This document shows positions 25,547-35,281 of a stretch of 64,000 bases of DNA, in pieces. Location: the NCBI RefSeq assembly GCF_900199215.1, contig NZ_FZQA01000002.1, forward strand, positions 447,501-511,500. The letters are read 5' to 3'. This DNA is from Amphiplicatus metriothermophilus. Lineage in GTDB: Bacteria > Pseudomonadota > Alphaproteobacteria > Caulobacterales > Parvularculaceae. Position 1 is the first letter of the stretch; the number at the start of each line of letters is the position of its first letter. The position numbers and the translations under genes are program-made. The notes below the pieces were generated by a model. That model was not told the origin of the DNA. It worked only from the letters and a program-made list of their open reading frames with translations, and did no database searches.

Positions 25547-26263
25547 TTACTCCGCAGGCAAGCGGCGGGCCGCGCCGCCCTTTCTCGTGCGCACGATCTG
25601 ATAGCCGCGGCGGCCGAGGTACCAGACCGGCGCGCTCAGGATGTGGACGAGTCGCGTGAAGGGAAAAACCAGAAAGATCGTCAGACCCAGAAACAGATGC
25701 GCTTTGAAAATGGGATGAGCGTCCGCCACGAGGTCGGCAGCCCCGCCCCTGAATGTGACGATGCGCTGAGCCCACTCCATAAACTTCACCATTTCATGCC
25801 CGTCGAGGTGCCGCAGGGACACGAATATCGTCGACATGCCGAGGATGAGCTGCACGTAGAGAAGCAGAAGAATGGCGATGTCGCCGAAACTTGAGGTCTT
25901 GCGGATGCGTGCGTCGAACAGACGGCGATGGATCAGCATCGTCGCGCCGATGAAACAGACCACGCCCGCCAATCCGCCCACGACGATCGCAAGGATCTGC
26001 TTCGCGCCGTGCGATATGCCGAGCGCGTCGAAAACCCATATCGGCGTCAGAAGACCGACGAAATGCCCCAGAAAGATAATAAGAATGCCGACATGGAACA
26101 GGACGCTGCCGATCATGAGCTGCCTGCGGCGCAAAAGCTGGCTCGATCCGGATCGCCAGGAATACTGTCCATGCTCGAATCGCAAAATGCTTCCCACCAT
26201 GAACACGGAGAGACAGACGTAGGGATAAAAGCCGAAGAGAAATTCGTTGAGAAACTGCGTCAT
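25547..26263 (-). CDS. narI: Respiratory nitrate reductase gamma subunit (cytochrome b)
   Basis: 238 aa from the ATG at 26263 (AGGAGG seven bases upstream), overlapping narJ by 4 bases. Five transmembrane helices, with paired histidines for two b hemes: His in FRFEHGQYSW and HVGILIIFLGH on the periplasmic side, and HPIFKAHLFLGL and RLVHILSAP near the C-terminus. It oxidises quinol at the membrane and passes electrons to NarH. The longer frame upstream would run into narJ and is not used. Gene order narG-H-J-I is canonical. Confidence 0.96.
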   Translation of the reverse strand: MTQFLNEFLFGFYPYVCLSVFMVGSILRFEHGQYSWRSGSSQLLRRRQLMIGSVLFHVGILIIFLGHFVGLLTPIWVFDALGISHGAKQILAIVVGGLAGVVCFIGATMLIHRRLFDARIRKTSSFGDIAILLLLYVQLILGMSTIFVSLRHLDGHEMVKFMEWAQRIVTFRGGAADLVADAHPIFKAHLFLGLTIFLVFPFTRLVHILSAPVWYLGRRGYQIVRTRKGGAARRLPAE

Positions 26264-26976
26264 CTCGCGTCCTCCTGACGGCGGGAAGGCTGCATCATCG
26301 CTTCGCCGCGATGCATCCGTGCAAGGACTTCCCGCGTCGCCGGACATCCATCTTCCGATGACGGACCGAAGGTCACCGCCGCCTCCTCCCAGGCCTCGTC
26401 GAGCGCCGCCAGATCGCGCGGGTCGTCGTCCGGCGCGCGGCGAAGCTCTTCGAGATCTTTAGGGCGCGGCGCATTCTCGGCGATCTGTTCGAGCGCGATA
26501 AAAACCGTCGCATAAGGGCTTTTCCGCCGCATAAGACGTTCCTTCAGCGCAACGATCACCGCAATGGGCTCGGCCAGCAGCGCGCGCGCCTCCCCGATCG
26601 GCCGCGTCGACAGAAACTCGAGAAACAACGGAATATAATCGGGAAGCTCATTCGCAGCGATTTCAAGGCCGGCGCGCTCATAAAGGGCTCTGAGGTCCAC
26701 CATCGCTTGGCCGCGATCGCGGGATTCCCCGTGCACATGCTCGAACAAATGCAGAGACAGCGAGCGCGTGCGGTCGAACAGGAACACATAGCGTTCCTGC
26801 AGCTCGTACAGGTCGAGCGACTCCAGCTCGTCGATCAACCGGTCAAGCCGATTTAACGCCCAGATGGGCGCCAGCCTTTCGTCATGAATTATAGCGCGAA
26901 TATCCTCCGCCGCCTCTCTAATTTCCGCTGTCGGATAAGCGAGCAAAGCGCTCAGGGCCTTGAAGGTGTTGGTCAT
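26260..26976 (-). CDS. narJ: Nitrate reductase molybdenum cofactor assembly chaperone
   Basis: 238 aa, TorD/NarJ family: FKALSALLAYPT at the N-terminus and LYELQERYVFLFDRTRSLSLHLFEHVHGESRDRGQAMVDL, the diagnostic central block. It is a cytoplasmic chaperone needed to insert Mo-bisMGD and the FS0 cluster into NarG and to attach NarGH to NarI; not part of the final enzyme. It overlaps narI by 4 bases and follows narH after 9 bases. Confidence 0.96.
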   Translation of the reverse strand: MTNTFKALSALLAYPTAEIREAAEDIRAIIHDERLAPIWALNRLDRLIDELESLDLYELQERYVFLFDRTRSLSLHLFEHVHGESRDRGQAMVDLRALYERAGLEIAANELPDYIPLFLEFLSTRPIGEARALLAEPIAVIVALKERLMRRKSPYATVFIALEQIAENAPRPKDLEELRRAPDDDPRDLAALDEAWEEAAVTFGPSSEDGCPATREVLARMHRGEAMMQPSRRQEDAR

Positions 26977-26985
26977 CGCAGCCTC

Positions 26986-28503
26986 CTACGCCGTTTCTTT
27001 CTGGCCGGTTTTGGCGAACAGGCCCGTCCACTGGATGGCGCGCTTGGGCTCGCCGCACCCCTCGCCGAAGCTGAAACCACATTCCCCGCGCAGGTTATAT
27101 GCGTCCTCGGCGTATTCGCGGTGCGTCGTCGGAATGACGAAGCGGTCCTCATAATTGGCGATCGCCATCAGCCTGTACATTTCGTCGATCTCGCCCCCTG
27201 TCATGCCGACTTTCGCTGGAATGGACTCGTCAGGCGCGCCCTCATATGACTTGGAGCGCATATAGGCGCGCATGGCGATAAGCTTTTCGAGCGCCTGCGC
27301 GACGGGCTCCTCGTCGCCGGCCGTCAGCATGTTGGCGAGATATTTGAGCGGAATGCGCAGATCGCGCACTCTCGGCATGTCGCCCCTTTCGCCGAAAGCG
27401 CCAGCCTGCGCCATGGACTGGATCGGCGACAGGGGCGGCACATACCACACCATCGGCAGGGTGCGATATTCCGGGTGCAGCGGAAAGGCGATCTTCCATT
27501 CCATCGCCATCTTCCAGATGGGCGAGCGGCGGGCGGCGTCGATCCAGGCCTGCGGCACGCCGTCGGCGAGCGCCTGCGCGGCGATCTCCGGATCATTCGG
27601 ATCGAGAAAGACATCGAGATGGCTTTGATAAAGGTCGGTTGGTTTTTCGACGCTGGCGGCCTCTTCGATCCTGTCCGCATCATAAAGGACGACGCCGATA
27701 TAACGGATGCGCCCGACGCATGTCTCCGAGCACACCGTCGGCTGACCCGCTTCAAGACGCGGATAGCAGAGCGTACACTTCTCGGATTTGCCGGATCGCC
27801 AGTTATAATAAATCTTCTTATACGGACAGCCCGAAACGCACATGCGCCAGCCTCGGCACTTGTTCTGATCGATCAGAACGACGCCGTCCTCCTCGCGCTT
27901 GTAGATCGCGCCTGAGGGACACACTGCGACGCAGGCGGGATTAAGGCAATGCTCGCACAATCTCGGCAGATACATCATGAAAGTGTTCTCGAACTGGCCG
28001 TAGATTTCCTTCTCGACCTTTTCGAAATTGTAATCCTTTGAACGCTTGGAGAATTCTCCGCCGAGAATCTCCTCCCAGTTCGGTCCTTTGCTCACCTTCT
28101 CCATGCGCTCGCCGGTGACGAGAGAGCGCGGACGCGCGGTAGGCGCCGCCCTCATCTCCGGCGCCTTTTGCAGATGCTCGTAATCGAAGGTGAAAGGTTC
28201 GTAGTAGTCGTCGATTTCCGGAAGATCGGGATTGGCGAAGATCTTCGACAGAACGGCGAGCTTGCCCCCCATTTTCGGTTCAAGCTTGCCGCTCTTCTTC
28301 CGTACCCAACCGCCGTTCCAGCGCCCTTGATTCTCCCAATCATCCGGGTAACCAACGCCCGGTTTCGATTCGACATTGTTAAACCAGGCGTATTCAACGC
28401 CTTCGCGGCTCGTCCACACGTTTTTGCAGGTAACGGAGCAGGTGTGACAGCCGATGCATTTGTCGAGATTGAGCACCATGCTCAGTTGCGCGCGAATCTT
28501 CAT
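26986..28503 (-). CDS. narH: Respiratory nitrate reductase beta subunit (iron-sulfur)
   Basis: 505 aa, normal length. Four cysteine groups for one [3Fe-4S] and three [4Fe-4S] clusters are complete: CIGCHTCSVTC (near residue 20), CEHCLNPACVAVC, CRGWRMCVSGC (with the Trp that marks the 3Fe cluster) and CTLCYPRL...CSETC. It carries electrons from NarI hemes to NarG. Start ATG overlaps the narG stop by 4 bases (ATGA), implying translational coupling. The C-terminus is nearest to narJ. Confidence 0.97.
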   Translation of the reverse strand: MKIRAQLSMVLNLDKCIGCHTCSVTCKNVWTSREGVEYAWFNNVESKPGVGYPDDWENQGRWNGGWVRKKSGKLEPKMGGKLAVLSKIFANPDLPEIDDYYEPFTFDYEHLQKAPEMRAAPTARPRSLVTGERMEKVSKGPNWEEILGGEFSKRSKDYNFEKVEKEIYGQFENTFMMYLPRLCEHCLNPACVAVCPSGAIYKREEDGVVLIDQNKCRGWRMCVSGCPYKKIYYNWRSGKSEKCTLCYPRLEAGQPTVCSETCVGRIRYIGVVLYDADRIEEAASVEKPTDLYQSHLDVFLDPNDPEIAAQALADGVPQAWIDAARRSPIWKMAMEWKIAFPLHPEYRTLPMVWYVPPLSPIQSMAQAGAFGERGDMPRVRDLRIPLKYLANMLTAGDEEPVAQALEKLIAMRAYMRSKSYEGAPDESIPAKVGMTGGEIDEMYRLMAIANYEDRFVIPTTHREYAEDAYNLRGECGFSFGEGCGEPKRAIQWTGLFAKTGQKETA

Positions 28504-31500
28504 TCCGCCGCCTCCATATGCGGTTTCGCCGGTTCGTCCATCCAGTCGACATTCTTCATTTTCCGGACAACAACAAATTCGTCCCGGTTCGAACCGACAG
28601 TGCCATAATAGTTAAATCCATAGGAAAGTTGCGCATATCCGCCGATCATATGCGTCGGCTTCAGCACAGCGCGCGTCACCGAATTGTGGATGCCGCCGCG
28701 CTGGCCGGTGATCTCCGATCCCGGCACGTTCACCACCTTCTCCTGCGCGTGATACATCAGCATCATCCCAGGCTTGACCCGTTGCGAGACGACGGCGCGC
28801 GCGGTCAGCGCGCCGTTCAGATTGTAGGCCTCGATCCAGTCATTATCCTCGATTCCGGCCTTTCTCGCATCGTCTTCATTAATCCACACGATGGGACCGC
28901 CGCGCGAAAGGGTGAGCATAAGAAGATTATCCGTGTAAGTAGAATGTATGCCCCATTTCTGATGCGGCGTGATGAAGTTGAGAACAATTTCCTTCTCGCC
29001 GTTCGAGCGTTCGGCCAGCATAGGCTTGATGGTTTTGGTATCGATAGGCGGTCGATAGACGCAAAAACCTTCGCCGAAGGCGCGCATCCACAGATGATCC
29101 TGATAAAGCTGCTGGCGCCCTGTCAGCGTGCGCCAGGGGATCAGTTCATGAACGTTAGTGTAGCCGGCGTTGTAGCAGACCTTCTCCGATTCGATTCCCG
29201 ACCAAATGGGCGAAGAGATGATCTTGCGCGGCTGGGCGACGATGTCGCGGAAGCGGATCTTCTCGTCCTCTTTCGGGACGGCGAGATGCGCATGCGTGCG
29301 CCCCGTCGCCTTTCCAAGCGCCTCCCAGGCCTTCACTGCGACCTCGCCGTTCGTCTCCGGGGCGAGCATCAGCACGACTTCCGTCGCATCAATGTCGCTC
29401 TCGATACGCGGCAGCCCTTTGGTCGGCCCTTCCTCGGTCACCTCGCCGTTGAGGCACCTGAGCGCCTCGACTTCATGTTCCGTGTTCCAGCTGATGCCCT
29501 TGCCGCCGTTGCCGATCTGCGTCATCAGCGGCCCTAGCGCGGTGAAGCGTTTGTAGAGATTTGGATAGTCGCGCTCGACCACGGCAATCTGCGGCATGGT
29601 CCTGCCGGGTGCGGGCTCGATCTCGCCTCGCTTCCAGTCCCTCACGTCCGTCGCCTGCGCGATCTCGCCCGGCGTGTCGTGCAGAATGGGCGTGAGCACC
29701 ACATCCTCCTCCACGCCCAGAACTTCCGGCGCAACGCGAGAGAACGCCTCCGCGATTCCTTTGAAAATCGCCCAGTCCGTACGGCTTTCCCATAACGGAT
29801 CGACCGCCGCCGTAAGCGGATGAATGAAAGGATGCATGTCGGAAGTGTTGAGATCGTGCTTCTCATACCATGTCGCAGTCGGCAACACGATGTCCGAGTA
29901 GACGCATGTCGTCGACATGCGGAAGTCGAGCGTCACGAGAAGGTCGAGTTTTCCTTCCGGCGCTTCGTCGCGCCAAACAACCTCCTCGGGCTTCTGGCCG
30001 CCTGTTTCTCCCAGATCCTTGCCTTGCACGCCATGCGACGCGCCGACGAGATGCTTGAGAAAATATTCATGGCCCTTGCCGGATGCGCCTAGCAAATTCG
30101 AGCGCCACACAAAAAGATTGCGCGGCCAGTTTATAGGATTGTCGGGGTCGTCGCAGGATAGCCTCAACGCGCCTGACTTGAGTTCTCGAACAACATAGTC
30201 CTTAGCGTCGAGATCCGCTTTCCTTGCCTCGCGCGCGACTTCGAGAGGATTGCGTTCGAGCTGAGGGGCGGAAGGAAGCCAGCCCATGCGCTCGGCACGG
30301 GCGTTGAAGTCGATGAGCGCCCCGCTCCAGCGTCCCTGCGGCGCGAGCGGGGATAGAATTTCCTTTACGTCAAGCGTTTCATAACGCCACTGATCCGTAT
30401 GCGCATAGAAGAACGAAGTCGAGTTCATCTGGCGCGGTGGCCTAGCCCAGTCGAGCGCGAAAGCGAGCGGCAGCCAGCCTGTCTGGGGCCGAAGCTTCTC
30501 CTGTCCGACGTAATGCGACCATCCGCCTCCAGACTGGCCGACGCAGCCGCACATCGCCAGCAGGTTGATAATGCCGCGATAATTCATGTCCATGTGGTAC
30601 CAGTGATTAAGGCCGGCCCCGAGAATGACCATGGACTTGCCGTTCGTGACCTCTGCGTTTCGGGCGAACTCGCGCGCGACCATGATCGCCTGCTCGCGCG
30701 CAACGCCGGTGATCTTCTCCTGCCATGCAGGCGTATACGGAACGTTGTCGTCGTAGGATTTTGCGACGTTCGCCCCGCCGAGCCCGCGGTCGACTCCATA
30801 ATTGGCGAGAAAAAGATCGAATACCGTGGCGACGAGCGTTTCGCCGTCTTTCAGCGCCATGCGCCGGGCCGGAACGCGTCGCTCCAGAATCTCCGGATGC
30901 TCCACATGCTCGAAATACTCGTGCGCGCGGCCGCCAAAATAGGGGAAGGCGACATCGACGGCCTCGTCGCGCGCGTCGATCAGCGAAAGGCGGGGGCGCA
31001 GGGGCGCGCCGTCGCCGGCCTTTTCTTCAAGATTCCATTTTCCTTGTTCGCCCCAACGGAAGCCGATGGAACCGCGCGGCGCAGCGACGCGCCCTGTCGC
31101 CTCATCAATGACGACGGTCTTCCACTCTGCGTTATTCGTCTCGCCGAGCGCGTCGTCGAAGTCCGATGCGCGCACGAATCGGCCCGGAACCAGCCGGCCG
31201 TCCTTCTTCTCAAGCCGCACCAGCATCGGCATGTCGGTGTATCGGCGCGCATAATCCTGAAAATAGGGAACCTGCCGATCGATATAAAACTCCTTGAGGA
31301 CGACATGGCCCAGCGCCAGCGCAAGGGCGGAGTCCGTGCCCTGCTTCGGCGACAGCCAGATATCGGCGAACTTGGACGCTTCGGAATAATCCGGCGACAC
31401 GACGACGCTCTTTGCCCCTTTGTAACGCACCTCCGTATAGAAATGAGCGTCCGGCGTGCGCGTCTGCGGCACGTTCGAGCCCCAGAGAATCAGAAAACCT

Positions 31501-32237
31501 GAATTGTACCAGTCGGCGCTCTCTGGAACGTCCGTCTGCTCGCCCCATGTCTGCGGCGAAGAAGGCGGCAGGTCGCAATACCAGTCATAGAAGCTCATGC
31601 AGACGCCGCCGAGCAGGGACAGATAACGCGATCCCGCCGCGTAGGAGATCATCGACATGGCCGGAATGGGCGAAAAGCCGATGACCCGGTCGGGACCGTA
31701 TTTTTTCGCCGTATAAGCGTTCGCCGCCGCGATGATCTCGTTCGCCTCGTTCCAGTTTGCGCGCACGAAACCGCCGAGGCCGCGCTTTTTCACATAGGCG
31801 GCGCGCGTTTCGGGGTTTTCGACGATCGACGCCCACGCGGCGACGGGGGTCAGGGTCGCGCGCGCCGCGCGCCAGGCTTTCAGGAGTTGCGAACGGATAA
31901 GCGGAAATTTCAGCCGGTTGCCGGAATAGAGATACCAGCTGTAGCTCGCGCCGCGCGAACAGCCGCGCGGCTCATGATTGGGCAGATCGGGACGCGTGCG
32001 GGGGTAGTCCGTCTGCTGAGTCTCCCAGGTGACGATGCCGCCCTTGACGTAAATCTTCCACGAGCAGGAGCCGGTGCAGTTCACCCCGTGCGTCGAGCGC
32101 ACGATCTTGTCGTGCTGCCAGCGCTTGCGATAGGCGTCCTCCCAAGAGCGGTCTTCCCTCGTGACGACGCCATGCCCGCCGGAAAACGAGCCTGCGCGAT
32201 TCTTGAAGAAGGTCAGCCGGTTCAGGATGTGGCTCAT
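28500..32237 (-). CDS. narG: Respiratory nitrate reductase alpha subunit (Mo-bisMGD catalytic)
   Basis: 1245 aa, full length. The N-terminus carries the FS0 iron-sulfur motif with a histidine ligand (STHGVNCTGSCSWKIYV, later PRGCSRGASYSW) and no functional Tat signal, so the catalytic site faces the cytoplasm as in NarG rather than NapA. The Mo-ligand region YDWYCDLPPSSPQTWGEQTDVPESADWY contains the active-site Asp. It reduces nitrate to nitrite with quinol electrons delivered by NarI/NarH. It overlaps narK and narH by 4 bases at each end, so narKGHJI is one transcription unit. Confidence 0.97.
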   Translation of the reverse strand: MSHILNRLTFFKNRAGSFSGGHGVVTREDRSWEDAYRKRWQHDKIVRSTHGVNCTGSCSWKIYVKGGIVTWETQQTDYPRTRPDLPNHEPRGCSRGASYSWYLYSGNRLKFPLIRSQLLKAWRAARATLTPVAAWASIVENPETRAAYVKKRGLGGFVRANWNEANEIIAAANAYTAKKYGPDRVIGFSPIPAMSMISYAAGSRYLSLLGGVCMSFYDWYCDLPPSSPQTWGEQTDVPESADWYNSGFLILWGSNVPQTRTPDAHFYTEVRYKGAKSVVVSPDYSEASKFADIWLSPKQGTDSALALALGHVVLKEFYIDRQVPYFQDYARRYTDMPMLVRLEKKDGRLVPGRFVRASDFDDALGETNNAEWKTVVIDEATGRVAAPRGSIGFRWGEQGKWNLEEKAGDGAPLRPRLSLIDARDEAVDVAFPYFGGRAHEYFEHVEHPEILERRVPARRMALKDGETLVATVFDLFLANYGVDRGLGGANVAKSYDDNVPYTPAWQEKITGVAREQAIMVAREFARNAEVTNGKSMVILGAGLNHWYHMDMNYRGIINLLAMCGCVGQSGGGWSHYVGQEKLRPQTGWLPLAFALDWARPPRQMNSTSFFYAHTDQWRYETLDVKEILSPLAPQGRWSGALIDFNARAERMGWLPSAPQLERNPLEVAREARKADLDAKDYVVRELKSGALRLSCDDPDNPINWPRNLFVWRSNLLGASGKGHEYFLKHLVGASHGVQGKDLGETGGQKPEEVVWRDEAPEGKLDLLVTLDFRMSTTCVYSDIVLPTATWYEKHDLNTSDMHPFIHPLTAAVDPLWESRTDWAIFKGIAEAFSRVAPEVLGVEEDVVLTPILHDTPGEIAQATDVRDWKRGEIEPAPGRTMPQIAVVERDYPNLYKRFTALGPLMTQIGNGGKGISWNTEHEVEALRCLNGEVTEEGPTKGLPRIESDIDATEVVLMLAPETNGEVAVKAWEALGKATGRTHAHLAVPKEDEKIRFRDIVAQPRKIISSPIWSGIESEKVCYNAGYTNVHELIPWRTLTGRQQLYQDHLWMRAFGEGFCVYRPPIDTKTIKPMLAERSNGEKEIVLNFITPHQKWGIHSTYTDNLLMLTLSRGGPIVWINEDDARKAGIEDNDWIEAYNLNGALTARAVVSQRVKPGMMLMYHAQEKVVNVPGSEITGQRGGIHNSVTRAVLKPTHMIGGYAQLSYGFNYYGTVGSNRDEFVVVRKMKNVDWMDEPAKPHMEAAE

Positions 32238-34987
32238 GCGGTTCCTCCCTGGGGCGTCGAGAGCGCGACGCCAGTCGACCTTGCGCGGCTGCGTTCGATG
32301 TCATGCAGAAGGCCGCCTTTTCGCGCGTAGAAGAACCATGTCGCGGCGGCGCAAACGGCGTAAAATAGGAGAAAGCCCCACAATGCTGCGGCGGGCCCGC
32401 CGGTCATCGAGATCGACGTGCCGTAGGCCTTCGGGATGAAGAACGCGCCATAAGCGGCGATGGCGGCGGTGAAGCCGATGATCGCAGCGGATTCCTTCTC
32501 AGCCTGGCGCATCTGCTCCTGCGGCGAGAGATGCGGCATCAGGCGCGGCGTTTCCTCGCGCATGATGACCGGGATCATCTGGAAGGTCGACGCGTTGCCC
32601 ACGCCGCTGGCGAAGAAGAGCAGCATGAACATGGCGAAGAAGCCCCAGAACGCGCCCGGTTGATGCTTGACGTCGAGGAAGTAAAGAACGCCCGCCGCGC
32701 CGAGCATCATAAGGACGAACACCCAGAAAGTGACTCGCGCGCCGCCCCAGCGATCGGCGACCCAGCCGGTCATGGAGCGCGACAACGCGCCGACAAGCGG
32801 GCCGAGAAACGCAAACTGCAGCGCGTTCCTTTCCGGAAATTCCAGATTGATCAGCAGCGGAAAGCCGGCCGAGTAGCCGATGAATGAACCGAAGGTTCCT
32901 GTATAAAGCAGGCACATGATCCAGTTGTGCCGACGGGTGAAGATGATCGACTGCTCGGCGAAGGACGCTTTCGCCGAGGCGATGTCGTTCATGCCGAGCC
33001 AGGCCGCCGCCGTCGCGACGAGCAGAAACGGAACCCAGATGAAACCTGCATTTTGCAGCCAAAGCCGCTCGCCCTCAGAGGTGATCTGCGGATCGCCGCC
33101 AATCGCGCCGAAAACGCCCGCGGTAATGGCCAAGGGCACGACGAACTGCATGGCGCTGACGCCCAGGTTGCCGAGACCGGCGTTGAGCGCGAGCGCGTTG
33201 CCCTTCTCGGCTTTCGGGAAGAAGAAGCTGATGTTCGCCATGGATGAAGAGAAATTGCCGCCGCCGAGGCCGCACAGAAGCGCCAGCACGACGAAGATTA
33301 CATAAGGCGTATCCGGGTTTTGCACCGCGTAGCCGATGCCGAAAGCGGGGACGAGAAGGGAGGCCGTCGTCAAGGTCGTCCACAGCCGGCCGCCGAAAAT
33401 CGGGACCATGAAGGAATAGAAAATCCTCAACGTCGCGCCGGACAGCCCCGGCAGCGCCGCCAGCCAGAACAGCTGATCGGTCGCGTAGTCGAAACCGATC
33501 GCCGGCAGCTTTGCGACGACGACGCTCCAGACCATCCACACCGCGAAAGCGAGGAACAGCGCGGGGATCGAGATCCAGAGATTGCGGTTGGCGATGCGCC
33601 TGCCCTTCTCGCGCCAGAACGTCTCGTCTTCGGGGCGCCAGTCTTCAAGTACGGGACCGATCGCCCTGCCGCGCTCGGGCGTATGGATCTCCTGCATCTC
33701 GGGGAATTGCGGCAGCGCCTCGAGCTCCGGCCCAAGCGCCTGACGCTCCATGCGCAGGACCGCCATATGCATCCATATGAGCGCCGTCGCCACGATGGCG
33801 AAGAGAAGCATGAAGCAGCTCGTCCAGATGCCGGTAAGATCGTTCATGACGCCGAACAGAATCGGCAGAACGAACCCGCCGAGGCCGCCGATCATGCCGA
33901 CGAGGCCGCCGACCGCGCCCACATGCTCCGGATAATAGACCGGAATATGCTTGTAGACCGCCGCCTTTCCGAGCGACATGAAGAAGCCGAGCACGAAGAT
34001 GAGCACGATGAAGGGAACGAGTCCCATCTCCGTCGAAAACGCGATCGGTCCCTCGATGCCGTGAATGATGTAATCCGTCTTCGGATAAGAGAGCATGAAC
34101 AGCGCGACGATCGAGGCGCCGAACGTCCAGTACATTACTTTGCGAGGCCCGTGCGCGTCCGATAGATGACCGCCATAGATGCGGAAAAGGCTCGCCGGGA
34201 TCGAATAGAACGCAGCGATCATGCCCGCTTGCTTGACGTCGAGTCCATAAACGCCCACGAGATAGCGCGGCAGCCACAGGGCGAGCGCTACGAAAGCGCC
34301 GAACACGAAGAAATAGTAGAGCGAAAACCGCCAGACCTGCAGATTGGCCAGCGGTTTGAACTGCTCGGCGAAACTTCTGGGCTTCGCGCCCGCCTCTCGT
34401 CGCGCCGCGCGTTCGGGATCGTCCTTCGCAAAAAGCCAGAAGGCGACGGCGATCACCGCAAGCGCTCCGGCCCAAACCTGGGCGACCGTCTCCCATCCGT
34501 ACGCCACCATCACGAAGGGCGCGGCGAACTTCGTCACCGCCGCGCCGACATTACCCGCGCCGAATATGCCGAGCGCAGTTCCCTGCTTCTCGGTCGGAAA
34601 CCACTTCGACACATAGGCGACGCCCACCGCGAATGATCCGCCCGCAAGACCAACCCCCAGCGCGGCGAGAAGAAACTGCGGATAGGTCTCGGCAAGCGTC
34701 AAAAGCGCGGTCGCGATGGCCGCCGACAACATCACCATCGTATAGACGATCCGCCCGCCATGCTGATCGGCCCAGATTCCGAGAATTAGCCGGGATAGAG
34801 AACCCGTCAGGATCGGCGTGCCGATGAGCAGGCCGAACTGCGTTTCGCTCAACCCCAGATCTTCTTTGATTTGCAAGCCGATGATCGAAAAGATGGTCCA
34901 CACGGCGAAGCATGCCGTGAAAGCGAATGTGCTGAGCCACAGCGCACGCCGCTGCTCGCCTGTCGAAACATGCGCAAGGTTTTTCAA
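32234..34987 (-). CDS. narK: NarK1-NarK2 fused nitrate/nitrite transporter
   Basis: 917 aa from a proposed TTG start at 34987, which opens right before the first membrane domain (LKNLAHVSTGEQRRALWLSTFAF). The only upstream ATG (35224) adds 79 basic residues without homology and would place the FNR box inside the gene. Two complete 12-helix MFS domains of the NNP family are joined head to tail: domain 1 with GIFGAGNVGAAVTKFAAPF, domain 2 from about residue 465 with LNAGLGNLGVSAMQF. Such fusions (Paracoccus type) combine a nitrate/proton symporter with a nitrate/nitrite antiporter. First gene of the nar operon; overlaps narG by 4 bases. The divergent regulator and FNR-type box at 35211 probably control it. 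Confidence 0.93.
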   Translation of the reverse strand: MKNLAHVSTGEQRRALWLSTFAFTACFAVWTIFSIIGLQIKEDLGLSETQFGLLIGTPILTGSLSRLILGIWADQHGGRIVYTMVMLSAAIATALLTLAETYPQFLLAALGVGLAGGSFAVGVAYVSKWFPTEKQGTALGIFGAGNVGAAVTKFAAPFVMVAYGWETVAQVWAGALAVIAVAFWLFAKDDPERAARREAGAKPRSFAEQFKPLANLQVWRFSLYYFFVFGAFVALALWLPRYLVGVYGLDVKQAGMIAAFYSIPASLFRIYGGHLSDAHGPRKVMYWTFGASIVALFMLSYPKTDYIIHGIEGPIAFSTEMGLVPFIVLIFVLGFFMSLGKAAVYKHIPVYYPEHVGAVGGLVGMIGGLGGFVLPILFGVMNDLTGIWTSCFMLLFAIVATALIWMHMAVLRMERQALGPELEALPQFPEMQEIHTPERGRAIGPVLEDWRPEDETFWREKGRRIANRNLWISIPALFLAFAVWMVWSVVVAKLPAIGFDYATDQLFWLAALPGLSGATLRIFYSFMVPIFGGRLWTTLTTASLLVPAFGIGYAVQNPDTPYVIFVVLALLCGLGGGNFSSSMANISFFFPKAEKGNALALNAGLGNLGVSAMQFVVPLAITAGVFGAIGGDPQITSEGERLWLQNAGFIWVPFLLVATAAAWLGMNDIASAKASFAEQSIIFTRRHNWIMCLLYTGTFGSFIGYSAGFPLLINLEFPERNALQFAFLGPLVGALSRSMTGWVADRWGGARVTFWVFVLMMLGAAGVLYFLDVKHQPGAFWGFFAMFMLLFFASGVGNASTFQMIPVIMREETPRLMPHLSPQEQMRQAEKESAAIIGFTAAIAAYGAFFIPKAYGTSISMTGGPAAALWGFLLFYAVCAAATWFFYARKGGLLHDIERSRARSTGVALSTPQGGTA

Positions 34988-35210
34988 GGTCCGCCCCGAC
35001 TTGCGATCGGCAGAAAGCGATCTCTGGATGCCTGACAACGACCTGATAGTCCGTACGGGACGCGCGCGCCGCAAGCCGGCGCGACGCGAAAATCGCAACG
35101 GAATCGAAGAAACAAGCCCGGCCGCGCGCGATTTCGCCCGGGCGATTGATGGACGTCGATTGAGGGCGTTATTTATGCGCGCGCCGAATTGACCTGGCGA
35201 CCGATTTCGC

Positions 35211-35224
35211 TTGACAATAATCAA
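35211..35224. promoter_or_regulatory. FNR/NNR-type box between narK and the crp/fnr gene
   Basis: TTGACAATAATCAA differs from the FNR consensus TTGAT-N4-ATCAA at one position. It lies 58 bp before the ATG of the divergent FNR-type regulator and 224 bp before the proposed narK start. The regulator at 35282 has the E-x-x-S-R recognition helix that reads exactly these half-sites. Confidence 0.7.
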
Positions 35225-35281
35225 GTCCAGAGACGAAGAATCGAGACCCTATCCTGCGCCCCCAACTCGCCGGAGACCCGC

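Noticed and set aside
34988-35224. ATG-initiated 79-residue N-terminal extension of NarK
   Set aside because: The extension is basic, unlike any NarK terminus, and would cover the FNR box and the divergent promoter; a TTG at 34987 fits the family start.
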